Position numbers and translations under genes: made by a program. The notes under the pieces are model-generated. The model saw only the letters and a list, made by a program, of their open reading frames with translations. It did not search any database and was not told the DNA's origin. From Pomphorhynchus laevis (taxonomy: Eukaryota; Acanthocephala; Palaeacanthocephala; Echinorhynchida; Pomphorhynchidae), in assembly GCA_012934845.2 (NCBI GenBank), contig WNNJ02001595.1, positions 186,001-250,000 of the forward strand: a stretch of 64,000 bases of DNA, read 5' to 3'. This document shows, one piece after another, positions 32,535 to 42,897 of the stretch (the first letter of the stretch is position 1; each line of letters opens with the position of its first letter).

Positions 32535-33132
32535 TGCAAAATGTAAGACGAAAATCTTTCATTAAATCTAAATGCCAATAAAGCAGACGAGTCGAGTGAT
32601 CGTCAGCCAACATTAGAAAGACCGAAACGTGAAACGTAGGTATTGGATCAGTAGCTGATGATGTCCACCAATACTGAAATGTCGTGTACTGCTATTGGCG
32701 TATTTAAAGGATTAAAGTAGAGTGCATAATAAAAATAGACAACAAAATTTCAATAGTAACAATGTCTGCACAGGTATATCAGTTTAAAATTAAGAAACAA
32801 ACAATATATGACTAGTTTGAAAATTGCAATTAATTGCAAAAATAAGTAGGTTTTCAAATTGAAGGTAGCACCTTCCCCTCAAAATGTAAGACGAAAGTCT
32901 TTCATTAAATCTAAATGCCAATAAAGCAGACGAGTCGAGTGATCGTCAGGCAACATTAAAATGACCGAAACGTGAAACGTCTGTATTATATCATTAGCTG
33001 ATGAGGTCCACCAATTCTGAAAATAGCATACTGCTGTTAGGGTATATAGGATTAAAGTAGCGTGCAGAATAAAAATAGTTATCAAAATTTTAATAGTAAC
33101 AATGACTGCACAGGTATATTAATTTAAAATTT
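32535..33132 (+). repeat. Tandem pair of ~255-bp units with ACCGAAACGTGAAACGT
   Basis: Unit 1 at 32535-32795 and unit 2 at 32878-33132. Both run from AAAATGTAAGACGAAA through GCAGACGAGTCGAGTGATCG, GACCGAAACGTGAAACGT, TGCACAGGTATAT to TTTAAAATT, at roughly 85-90% identity by eye. They resemble the tandem terminal repeats (pLTRs) of Penelope-like elements and contain a GAAAC motif after a short GTCA/TGAC stem in unit 2 (32945-32965). Confidence 0.6.
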
Positions 33133-33484
33133 TATTTTATCTTATTTATTTCTTGTTGACCTCATTGTGATGCAATTATGAGCTCTACTCGCTATACATT
33201 GTCTAAGTATAATAATAAATGGAAAGCCAAGATACAGTATTTGCAATCGACGAATTTATTTCAGGTTACGAGTTTTAAATATTAATTGACAGTTTAATTG
33301 ACAAAACGATCTTTAAAATAATGAAAGTTTAAAATTCTGCATCGGGAGGACTGCTTGCTTCATCGTGTGCATTGCGGTGTAGATCCTCGTGAGAAGACCC
33401 AATGATATAACTTCCAGTAAAGCTCTGACAAATATTATTTAAATATTATTTTAAATAATATTATTAATATTATAATTATTTATA

Positions 33485-33743
33485 TTATTATAGGAACGAA
33501 GAAGAAAAAATATCCTTTATTTGATAACAATTCTCTACATTTCGAAAGCTCCTGCTATCATCAGGATTACAAAAAAAAGTGTTTCACAATTTTTCCCACG
33601 TGTTTGAAACACGAAGGAAACACTTTTTCACCCGTGGAAACACGGGGGGATTGTGAAACACTTTTTTTGTGTCCTGATGAATCAATCAATGTCCTGATTT
33701 AATCAAATAAAGGATATGTTTTCTTCTTCGTTCCTATAATAAT
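33485..33743. repeat. Fold-back element with nested stems
   Basis: Outer arms TTATTATAGGAACGAAGAAG (33485) and its complement ending at 33743. Inner arms are the AAAAAGTGTTTCACAAT-type block at about 33575-33595 and its complement at about 33650-33668. A hammerhead-like CTGATGA...GAAA motif sits on the minus strand at 33564-33540. AT-rich flanks. Confidence 0.55.
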
Positions 33744-33784
33744 ATATATTTGAAATGAAAGAAGATTGTGGATTTAGTATTTAT

Positions 33785-33960
33785 TTTTATAATTACTAAT
33801 AATATATAATATATTATATTAATAATATAATATAATAATATATTACAATATAATATTGTAATATCATAATATATTATAATATATTAATTTAATATAAAAT
33901 ATAGTATATATTAATATATTATATTATATAATAAATTATAGAATATATTAATATATTTGA
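33785..33960. repeat. TA-rich low-complexity tract
   Basis: Almost pure A/T with TATAAT/ATATTA runs and many short palindromes. No gene. Confidence 0.7.
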
Positions 33961-34014
33961 ATACTTTATGTGTGTTATTCAAATTACTTTCAATTATTTC
34001 GACTTGACTCTTGC

Positions 34015-34345
34015 ATTATGCTGTCCAAAATTCAAAAGGCAATCAGATAGGGATAATCCAGTAACGGAACACTGTTGATAATTGAACATGTGATCATGAA
34101 ATGAACACCTTGTTGTTGTGCATAACAAGGAACAGAGATTAAGTATTTGATAGAAACTTCTCTTAATGTGAACTTGGTAGATGCTTATATATCAAAGCTG
34201 CACGAATTGTCGTCCATATCACTTCATTGTACTTCTCAACATGATTATTTCCTTGTGAGTGATACAGTGTTAATCGACTTGCAGCTGTTGTTCAATGCAT
34301 AAATATTCTGAATTCACGTGACATAAACTCTGACCTAGATTTGAA
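34015..34345 (-). mobile_element. Ty3/Gypsy-type LTR element fossil (integrase region)
   Basis: A short old relic of the pol integrase end of a Ty3/Gypsy-like element on the minus strand, recognised from a YN..IW.TIRAALI and LLCT.T-like context. Broken, no LTRs seen. Confidence 0.4.
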
Positions 34346-34965
34346 TGTAATATACAGGTTTCCTAAATAAATGAAATAAATGTTGTAGATGTCGCAACGT
34401 CGATTGACCTGAACAATCAACGCATGGAAGAACAAAAACAAGATGAGATTACTTATCCACAGTATAATCGTGTCTAATTGCCGAGACGCTGTTATTAGAA
34501 TAGAATACGGTTTTGGATAAATTAAATAAGGTAACTGAGTCTACGTATTTTATATTGCAAATTAAAAATAATGCAAAATAAAAGTTAAATAGTTTAATAA
34601 TAAAATATTAATGAATAATAAATAATTGTTATAAGATTTTATATAATTTATATCAAGGTGAATTATAAACTGAAATTGAAAATAAAAATCAATTTTTATG
34701 AATTGATTGATAGATAACAAACTATGTATCAGAATAAGGATTAAAGGTCATCAGGAGGAACTGCTATGTTATCAGGTTTTGGTCCCTAACTCCTCTACCC
34801 AACATAGAAGCGCGGCCAAATACATGCTAATGATGTATTCCTCTGATAAAACTATCTAGTATCTTATTCTAATACAAAGTATATTATTTATTTCTGTTAA
34901 AATTACATTCGTGTGCCACGTAATCTGTTTTTTAGGCATTATTAATTATCCACACGAGAAAAACA
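34346..34965. other. AT-rich spacer with AAGGTCATCA repeat copy
   Basis: No gene. 34515-34760 carries the dispersed AT-rich repeat also found at 12120-12310 (GTATTTTATATT, AATAAATAATT.TATAAG, GAATAAGGATTAAAGGTCATCA). A second part-copy in inverted sense follows at about 34855-34880. Confidence 0.4.
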
Positions 34966-35377
34966 ATTTTTTGTTAGAGTTAATTATAACAACGTTTCGG
35001 TCAATCACAGTGACCCTTTTCAAGTTGAAAGTTTTCAAACACAAATCGCCTTATATTACATAAGTGCGGAAGAAAATGAACATGTTTTCTTAGTCCATAG
35101 TGTCGATAGGAATTTTTAAATTATAATTTGATTTATTTCCATGCATCCTTTTACCACTGCCGTTGATGTTAACATCAACGGCAGTGGTAAATGTTTGAAA
35201 ATTCAGTGGAAAATGTTTGATGTTTAAAAATTCCTATCGACACTATGGACTAAGAAAACATGTTCATTTTCTTCCGCACTTATGTAATATAAGGCGATTT
35301 GTGTTTGAAAACTTTCAACTTGAAAAGGGTCACTGTGATTGACCGAAACGTTGTTATAATTAACTCTAACAAAAAAT
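34966..35377. repeat. 155-bp inverted repeat with central 42-bp palindrome
   Basis: Left arm 34966-35120 and right arm 35223-35377 appear to be perfect reverse complements over 155 bp. The 102-bp loop contains a perfect 42-bp palindrome at 35150-35191 centred on GTTAAC. Each arm contains GGTCA-CTGTGAT-TGACC-GAAACG, a hammerhead-like stem II plus GAAA. The right arm directly adjoins the 3' end of the PLE RT frame (35381), so the arms are probably the PLE 3' terminal sequence present in both orientations. Confidence 0.8.
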
Positions 35378-35380
35378 ATA

Positions 35381-36290
35381 TTATTTATTATCCATCCATA
35401 AAAATTTGCCACTTAAGAGTTTAAATTTATTCTTTATATTATTGTGTTGATTTATATATTTTACTATTTTCTGCTTGATGTTATTTTTATAGTAACCTAG
35501 TTTAAAATATGTATCTTTTAAATTATTTAAATGATTTTGAAGAAAGACAATATCATTACATATTATTGCAATTCTTAAAATTTCATTATTTAATGTATTA
35601 TATTTTATATTATATGGTATGCATGAATGCTCATGCAAAAATATGTTTCTTGTAAATTTAAATATGTCATCTTTACGATATAAATTAATAGTAGTTTTAG
35701 TTAATGTTAATTTAATGTTCATATCCAGATATACACCTTCTTTATCATTAATATTGGTCTTATAAGAAATGAGGCTACTTGGATATATTTGTTCGCTTGT
35801 TGAATAAAAATTATTAGAGTTAAGTACACATATATCATCAATGTATCGAAACATATATTTCATATATTTATAATGTTTAGATTTAGTTTTTACACAGTTA
35901 TGAACAAATTCATATTCTATAAAGCTTAAAAACAAGTCAGCTATAATTGGGACTACTATTACCACCCATTGGAACACATTTTACTTGTCTAAATATATAT
36001 GTCCCTACTTTTAAATAATTTTGATTTATTAAAATATTTAAGGATTCTATTAATTCAATTTTATCCATATATTTATATTTACTTGATGGTTTAATTTTTG
36101 TTAGATAGGCGTTATAGTTATTATAACATATATATGTATATCTTTTTCCGTATATAAGATTAATTAATTTTACTAACGCTTCTTTAAGCGTTTATAAAGT
36201 ATATATTGTTCATGCAAACATGTTGCTTGTAAATTTTAATATGTCATCTTTACGATATAAATTAGTAGTAGTTTTAATTGATGTAAATTT
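35381..36290 (-). mobile_element. Penelope-like element RT (palm and C-terminus), partial
   Basis: The minus-strand frame 35381-35977 (198 codons) reads IIADLFLSFIEYEF, KYMFRYIDDICVLNSNNF (motif C, YIDD), IYPSSLISYKTNINDKEG, VYLDMNIKL, and a C-terminal helical tail KNKFKLLSGKFLWMDNK. Upstream, GVPMGGNSS (motif B) lies in the next frame, one base out, and then merges at 35930-36420 into the block shared with 25370-25860. RT of the Penelope-like/YIDD class; the exact subgroup is uncertain. No GIY-YIG endonuclease was found, and the N-terminal fingers are absent here. Confidence 0.65.
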
Positions 36291-36785
36291 ACATCAAAGA
36301 AGGTGTATTGATATACACCTTTATCATTAATATTGGTTTTGTTAAGAATAAGGCTACTTGAATAAATTTGTTCACTTATTTAATAAAAATTATTAGAGTT
36401 GAATAAACATATATCATGAATATATCGAATCATATCATATGCTATCTTTACAATATAAGTTGATTAATTTAAATGTATCTTTAAGGAAAATGTACCAATC
36501 TAGGTATTTTCTCTTTATTATGAGGATACTGCATAGTTGAAAGCTTTTAAATGGGTACACACAATAAGATCTATAATATGTCATTGAAAACTACTAATTT
36601 CATTTTACTATGAAATTTATTGAATAATAATAACAAAATTATAACACCGTTCAATAGACTGATTTCCTAGCAACTAGCATTATGTTTAATGCAATTCCGC
36701 AAATTCATGTTAGTATTCAAATATCACCCACCAAAAGAAATTAAGGATAATATTCATTAATTCACTAACGGAGAAAATATTTTAT
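36291..36785 (-). other. 3' flank of RpS21 copy 3, shared with copy 2
   Basis: Non-coding. Near identical to 25740-26239 in direct orientation. Continues from PLE debris into the RpS21 3' flank. Confidence 0.6.
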
Positions 36786-37040
36786 TTAGAAAACGTTCTT
36801 TGCAATGATTCCATCACGTACACACAGTCGAACAAGAGAATCATCAGATTCACCCATACGTCTTAAGTCTCCTGCCAATGCAAACATCTTCGATTTGCCC
36901 GTTATGAGACCAGTATCCGGATCCACATCGGCAATACTAATCTGAATTGAAGCGTGATCTTTGGCCGTGATCAAGCGATTCGTTTCCGAGCATTTTCTTG
37001 GGACGTACATGTCCACATATTGTCCAGCGTCGTTTTGCAT
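36786..37040 (-). CDS. RpS21: Small ribosomal subunit protein S21 (eS21), copy 3
   Basis: The 84-residue protein is identical to the other two copies; the coding sequence looks identical to copy 1 at the nucleotide level. The exon begins at 37059 after TTTTCAG. Upstream homology to copies 1 and 2 stops at about 37137, about 80 nt into the intron, where the 5' end of the Y3 LINE begins head to head. This copy has therefore lost its 5' exon and native promoter. It is either silent or driven from the LINE side. The open frame with no change suggests recent duplication or gene conversion. Product: 40S ribosomal subunit protein. Confidence 0.9.
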   Translation of the reverse strand: MQNDAGQYVDMYVPRKCSETNRLITAKDHASIQISIADVDPDTGLITGKSKMFALAGDLRRMGESDDSLVRLCVRDGIIAKNVF

Positions 37041-37137
37041 GTCTTTACAGTTATAATATCTGAAAAGAGAGAGACATTTAACATAAAATAAATTTTACCC
37101 GAGTATTCCAATTTAAAAAACTTTATTCAAAAAAAAA

Positions 37138-37800
37138 CTCAATTATAAAAAATTTTGGTTTTAAATAAACATACATTCTATACACAAATTACACTGCTGA
37201 CTAACAACTACTTACACAAATTACAATCTAAAATACATACACAAATTACACAGTCGACTATACAACTACTACTTACAAGCTACTACTTACAATACACAAC
37301 TACTTACAAGCAAGCCCAACGAACACACAAGCTTAAACACACAATTATTCGATTACAACGAGCGAAGCGAGTTGACACAACAATCGATGGCAAGAACAAA
37401 GAAGACAAAAACGAAAAAATGCTTAGCAAGTCAGCAGATTAACGGTATTCGCAATCAGACTGTACCAAAATTAGCAAGCCCCTCCTCTGGGTATCAGCAA
37501 CGCGAGGTCTCTTGCAGCAGATCTGGATGCGACATATGGACAACTGTCAACGTTCCATCCTGTCTGACGAAATCGCTACTTTCTAGGGATTTTGTTAGTG
37601 GTTTCTGTGCCTCCGAATTGCTCTCCTTGTTGTTCAAGGACCATTGTGACGAGCAAGTATCAATAAATGCTTTAAAGAGGAACGTAGATTCAAACAGTCA
37701 CAACGATGGGGAAGATCATAGTATTAACGAACCAGAACGGAGTTCAGAAGCGTTCAGAAAGTCAAGCAGCTATTCGTCATGGATTGATGGTATAAGCTGC
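37138..37800 (+). mobile_element. Y3: 5' end of a CR1-like LINE, 3' part missing
   Basis: A 5' leader with ACAACTACTTACA repeats and an AACGAGCGAAGCGAGTTG palindrome just before the start codon, then the beginning of ORF1. Everything after about codon 140 is missing. A LINE fragment keeping only its 5' end is unusual, because target-primed insertion normally truncates the 5' side, so the loss came later. It lies head to head with RpS21 copy 3. Confidence 0.65.
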
Positions 37801-37833
37801 TTCGTTCTTCAATTTAGTTATTTTCATTTCTAA
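37387..37833 (+). pseudogene. Y3 ORF1, N-terminal part only
   Basis: ATG at 37387 (MARTKKTKTKKC). The zinc-finger-like motif VSCSRSGCDIWTTVNVP...FVSGFC corresponds to C-x4-C-x-[VI]-W-T...CGFC of Y2, Y4 and X2, but the third Cys is replaced by Ser here (SGFC), so metal binding may be lost. The linker is Ser/Asn/Asp-rich. Family similarity ends at about residue 130, and the tail to 37833 is read-through of flanking DNA. I prefer 37387 over the upstream Met in the same frame because the other family members start with a short basic M-x-K-x-(R/K) leader. Confidence 0.6.
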
Positions 37834-38029
37834 AGATAGTGATTCGATTGTTTATTCTAATTTGTCAATTTATTCTTTATTCCTATTGTATTTTGATTAC
37901 CAGAGACTTCTCTTCAGTTTGAATATTTTCGTGTATTTGGGATAGATTGGAACTTGTTTATAAAAGAGATTGATGGCGTCCGTTATCGTATCCGATAGAA
38001 ATGATATATTGTTTTCCATAAAGGAGAGA
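37834..38029. other. Spacer without gene
   Basis: AT-rich, nothing recognised. Confidence 0.4.
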
Positions 38030-38795
38030 GCCCGGGGGACGTCGAGAGGGAGTTGATTTCAGGCGAGCGAGGCGGCTACGAGGAATGATCGAAGACCATA
38101 GTTGTTGGAGTAATTGGGAACGTGGAGTAAGAGGGTATGGTGGGAACGCAGCGATAGCGAGTTGGGGAGAGTGTCGTCTAAGAAAGGAAGGTTGATGAGT
38201 GATGGGAGCTGACAGCGATGAGGCGAAAAGTTACGAGAAGGCGGAGTTTGATGCAGGTGTGGATGGTGGGCCAGGAGAGTTGGGCAAGATATGTGGATGT
38301 GTGGTCGAAGCGATGGAGACGAAAGAGCACTCGAACGGCGGATGTGATTATTCGTTGTAGGGATAGGATTATGGATTTTGGAGAATTTGCGTAGATGCTG
38401 ATGTAGTAATCGATTTTAGGGAAGAGAAGCTTTGAAAGAAGAGACATACAATAACGGAAGTCGATAAAGGGGAGGATACGACGGATGTCACGGAGAATTA
38501 AGCTAGACGAGCGGACCTTGTTGCGGACGAAGGGTTTAATGGAAATGTGATCATCGAAATCAAATCCTAGGAAAATGAGATTGTGTACTATGAGGATGAT
38601 CGATGAGGCAAAAGATACAGTGGGAGGATATATGTTTGGTTTACGAGTGAGGCGTTCTAAGAGCTTAAAAAGAGTAGGAAGTAGTGAAATGGGGCGATAG
38701 CTAGAAGGAAGGGAGGGGTCGAGCGGTTGTTTCTTAAGGAGGGGACGAACGATTGCGAATTTTGAGTGTGAAGGGAAGATAAGACTGTGGGTGGA
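38030..38795 (-). mobile_element. X1 LINE fragment with RT core cleanly deleted
   Basis: One open minus-strand frame (38178-38963) reads FAIVRPLLKKQPLDPSLPSS, YRPISLLPTLFKLLERLT and then, at about 38645, directly RKPNIYPPTVSFASSI, FLGFDFDDH and the X1 C-terminus. Roughly 200 codons are gone in frame, including RT motifs A (LDLSSAFD), B (GVPQG) and C (YADD). The last ~80 nt and the 3' hairpin are absent. Upstream of 38795 the frame continues for about 55 codons of unknown origin (YDDKEVKISGSKEDMQKF). Confidence 0.65.
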
Positions 38796-38963
38796 CTTTA
38801 ACTTCTTAAAGAGAATAACTTTAACTTCTTGACAACCTAAACCGATCCGTTTCTCCTTGAATTTTTGCATATCTTCTTTGGATCCGCTTATTTTCACTTC
38901 TTTATCATCATATCCCCTATCTCTGCATTTTCTGTTAATAATACAATTAAATTTGTTGAACAT

Positions 38964-39478
38964 AATTTCTCTGTCTGATACATAGTTGGGAATGCGTTTT
39001 AGTATTTAATTTATTTTGAACGATTTATCGTAATTATAGTTCCCGTTAATGATTAGGCATCTTTGATATATAGTTATTTAACTTTATGCGTAGCAAAAGC
39101 TATTTTCGTGACGTAACCTTTATATGTTACATAATGAAACGTAATATCATTAGTTTTGATTTTTAATCCAAGCTAGGTGATGTTCTTGTCAATTTTAGTC
39201 GCTTCTAGGTTTTCGAAATTTATTGTAATTTGAAATTTCTCTCTTTTAATGGATTATAGTTTGCTATCTAAATTAACATGCGGTACAGAGTTACTTTTTG
39301 TTGCATGTTTCCGTCTTCTTATTGTCGTGCTAGTTCTGGTAGTCTCCTGTTCTTGTTAATCGAATTGTTAATTATCAAATCTCCTATAGCCTTGTCGATA
39401 ATATCCTTCTGGACAATAAAAGTTTTAGTCTTTATGGATTAATACTTTAATCCATAAATGTATTTTACAATTTTTCCA
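38964..39478. other. AT-rich intergenic DNA
   Basis: No gene seen between the X1 fragment and the tRNA gene. Confidence 0.4.
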
Positions 39479-39550
39479 TTCCCACACCGGGAATCGAACC
39501 CGGGCCGCCGGCGTGAGAGGCCGGAATCCTAACCACTAGACCATATGGGA
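39479..39550 (-). tRNA. tRNA-Glu (anticodon CUC)
   Basis: 72 nt, minus strand, TCCCATA...TGTGGGA acceptor stem (one T-G pair), D arm TGGTCTAGTGGTTAGGA (A box), anticodon stem CCGGC/GCCGG with loop CTCTCAC, giving CTC at 34-36, and T arm CCGGGTTCGATTCCCGG (B box). Discriminator A from 39479. No intron. It matches the eukaryotic nuclear tRNA-Glu consensus closely and looks functional. No TTTT terminator is obvious immediately downstream. Confidence 0.95.
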
Positions 39551-40141
39551 CGTGATCTTTAACTGATGAATGCGTTGAATGCGCTGTTGCAGTAGCTATG
39601 CAGTACGAAACCAATTCGAGCGCAGTGAAAAATGAATTTTGATTTTGTTTTAATTTTATTTTATTTTTTCTTTTAATTTAATTATTCATTTTTTCTTTTT
39701 TGTTTGTTTCAATGTGTTGTTCCAATTGTGTTGTATGCATGTTTTGTTTTTTGGTATTTTCTTATATAAAAAAAGTATAAGGTAAAAAGGTATATATTTT
39801 CATTGAGGCGGACACCTCAATGTTCATATTTTTGGCTAGATGTTAACTTTAAAAATTTTGAGAGCATTTAAAATTTTTATCCTGAAGATGATAGCAGGAG
39901 CTATTGAAATATTGTATTGTTAACTAAAGGGTAATTGTTTTCTTCTATGTTCATTTTAAAACTACCCAATATATTTGTACAGGTGACATTGAAATATGGC
40001 CAATCAAAAATATCAAAAGTATTTTAAGTTGTTGTATTTTAAAATTTGGGCAATATTGAAATATTTGAGATTTACCATATGATAGCATTAAAAATAGCAT
40101 TACGATATCAATATGTTATAAATATACATTCATAACTGAAT
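39551..40141. other. AT-rich DNA with hammerhead-like motif
   Basis: No gene. At 39882-39909 the plus strand reads CTGAAGATG, then the perfect stem ATAGC-AGGA-GCTAT, then TGAAAT. A small hairpin CATTGAGG...CCTCAATG lies at about 39800-39821. Confidence 0.4.
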
Positions 40142-42310
40142 CAAGTTACGAAATTAGACACATATCCAATCCCCAGGATTGACGTTATAGTAGAACGTAT
40201 TGCAACATACAAATATTTTAGCAGAATTGATTTGATGTCTGCATACCAACAAGTACCGATGAGAGAATCCAAAAAAGCTTTTATTGCCTTTGAAGCAAAA
40301 GGTGCGTTATACGAATTTAATCTAGTCTCGTTCGGACTTAAGAATGCTTCCGCAGCCTTTCAGAGAATTATGGTTAAAATTATCAATGACGAAAATCTTA
40401 AAGGCATGTATGTATATCAAGACGATTTCGTTATTTGTGGATTTATAAAGGCGATCATGATGCAAATATCTAGCATTTCAAATATATCATCCATAAATAA
40501 GGCCTACATTAAATGAATCTAAATGCAAATATGGCATCACTTGTATCAACCTCCTAAGATATCTTATATCGAATTCTAGTGTCCGCCCAGATCTCTTACA
40601 AACATAATCTATAACAACATTGCAACGACCACATGACCTGATATCTCTTAAGAAAATCCTTGAAATGTTTGCCCGCTATTCATTATGGATTGAAAAATTT
40701 TCTTTAAAAATTCAACCGCTTAACCGCTTCTAAGTGCTACAGAGTTTCTTTTAAGCCCAAATGCAATATCTGCTTTCAAGATAATGTAACATGACATGGT
40801 CGAAGCTGTTCTTAATGTTTTGGATGATTCGAATGCACTCACAGTTGTGACGGTTACTTCCCAAAATGCAGTCGGAGCGGCTCTCTCACAAGAAGGAAAT
40901 CTTATCGCTTTCTTTTTCAGAACTTTTAACGGTTTTCACGGACGTATTCTTTGGTTGAAAAGGAGGCACCGACAATTGTGGAGTGCTTAATGTATTGGCA
41001 TCATTATCTACTTAAATGAACATTTTAATTAAATACCTATCAGATCAGCTTAGCATTCATCTTCAAAATTAAACAAAATCACTATTAAAACGAATAGATG
41101 ACCAGATGGCGAATTGAGTTGGCACCATATAGTTATGAAATCCAGTATCGACTTGAAAATAAGAATACAGTAAAAGATGCTATCTTTATCAGAATCTGTC
41201 ATCCCGGCATCACACTACCATCTAATTCGAAGCCATAACTTACCTTGTTCAATCGATGACATGAAAACTTATAGAAGACTGTCATATTTGTTCACTTTTG
41301 AAGCCGAGGTTTTATAAGTCAAGTCACCATACTGATAAAAGCAACACAACCTTTCGCAAGACTCTCGATCGATTTCAAAGGTCACTCCTGTCAACTACCA
41401 GAAATCAAGTGTTGAATGAACAATCAAGGTTTCTATTCTCTTTTTCTTGTCCGAATATGACAACAAATCCAGTTATCATCTGCCTTGAAAAATTGTTCTT
41501 TATGTTTGGTATGCTTTTCATAATTTATTGCGATAATGGTCCATCTTTCAATTCAAAAGACTTCGGCGATCATTTAACTCGTCTCGGAATATCACTCAGT
41601 AAAACATGTCAGTACAATCTGACATGCAACGGACAAGTAGAGATATAATGATATAAAGTGGAGAGCAATTGAACATGACCTGGCACAACAAGACAGACGA
41701 ATGAACATGCGGGTATCTTCACACCGACTCTACGACATTCGATTCGCTCATTATTGTGTACATCGACTAACTGTATTCATCGTGAACGCTTCTTCAAGTT
41801 TAGTCGCCGGACATGTACTAGAACGTCAATACCAAGTTAGCTGCTTACCCCAGGAAAAATTATTCTCAAAGAATACGTTCGATCAAGTAAATACAATTCA
41901 GTTGTCAAAATAGTGGAGCTCGTAAGATGCGATCCTCATCGAGCATTCATTCGACATCAAAACGGACGTGAAGCAACCGTATTCTTCAAGCACTTCACAC
42001 CTTACGCGCCTGAAAAAAAAGCGTATTCGGATACCGTTTAAAGCGAGCCTACAAAAGATATAGAGATTCCTCAAAGATACGACACTCGACAATTTAATGA
42101 TCAAGACTTGTACGAACACTAAATCAACAAGGAAACGTTCGCCCTACATGATCCAATGTCGTTAATTGAAGTAAACGATGTGGACGATAGCAATTCACAA
42201 GTTAGAAGTAAAAAAGCAAACCAAATCCTACCTACATTCGCAATACAAAGTCAACGTCTTCGAAAACCTCCTAGCTATCTCAAAGATTATATAGTGGTGG
42301 AAGTTGATAT
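40142..42310 (+). mobile_element. Ty3/Gypsy LTR retrotransposon fossil (pol)
   Basis: Old, heavily broken pol relic of Ty3/Gypsy type, with recognisable RT, RNase H and integrase regions in the expected order and a typical pol C-terminal edge near 42300. Many breaks; clear LTRs were not found, although the AT-rich sequence after 42310 could hide one. Confidence 0.7.
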
Positions 42311-42780
42311 GATATGAAACTTGACTTATATTATATAACCAACATTTATGTTCCTTTATTTATAAATAGTCAAATAATATCATTGTTTGGTCTTCTGCCA
42401 ATTATTTACTAAAATAACTGTTTACAAAAATTGTAATACTTAAATTATTTAATTGACAAAAATTATAATAATATGTGTATTATATTTAACAACCAATTTA
42501 ATTCTGTATACTATAATATGAAATTAATATGCTAGGTAAGCAGTAAACAGTGAGTCAGGGAAAGGGTAACGCGCATAGCAAGCTTTTGTAGGTAAAGTAG
42601 ATATCAAACTTTCGGATATTTAGCTCATATATCGTCTTATAATAGTTAATCTACATTAACTATTATACTGGTTAAAATCTTTTGGTTTTAAAAACTTACA
42701 AGAACGATTTTAGTAGAACGATTTCAGAAAAATAATTTAAGAGGGATTTAAGAAGGATTGACATTGAAAAAATTGAGAGA
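42311..42780. other. AT-rich spacer
   Basis: No gene; possible 3' remnant of the Gypsy fossil on the left. Confidence 0.35.
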
Positions 42781-42897
42781 TAATATAATACATAATAAAT
42801 AATATACAATTGACTCAATGATCACTCAACGATTAACTTCACCAGTCCTCAACGATCACTCACCCGTCATGATGATAAGGATCGGAACAAAACAACA

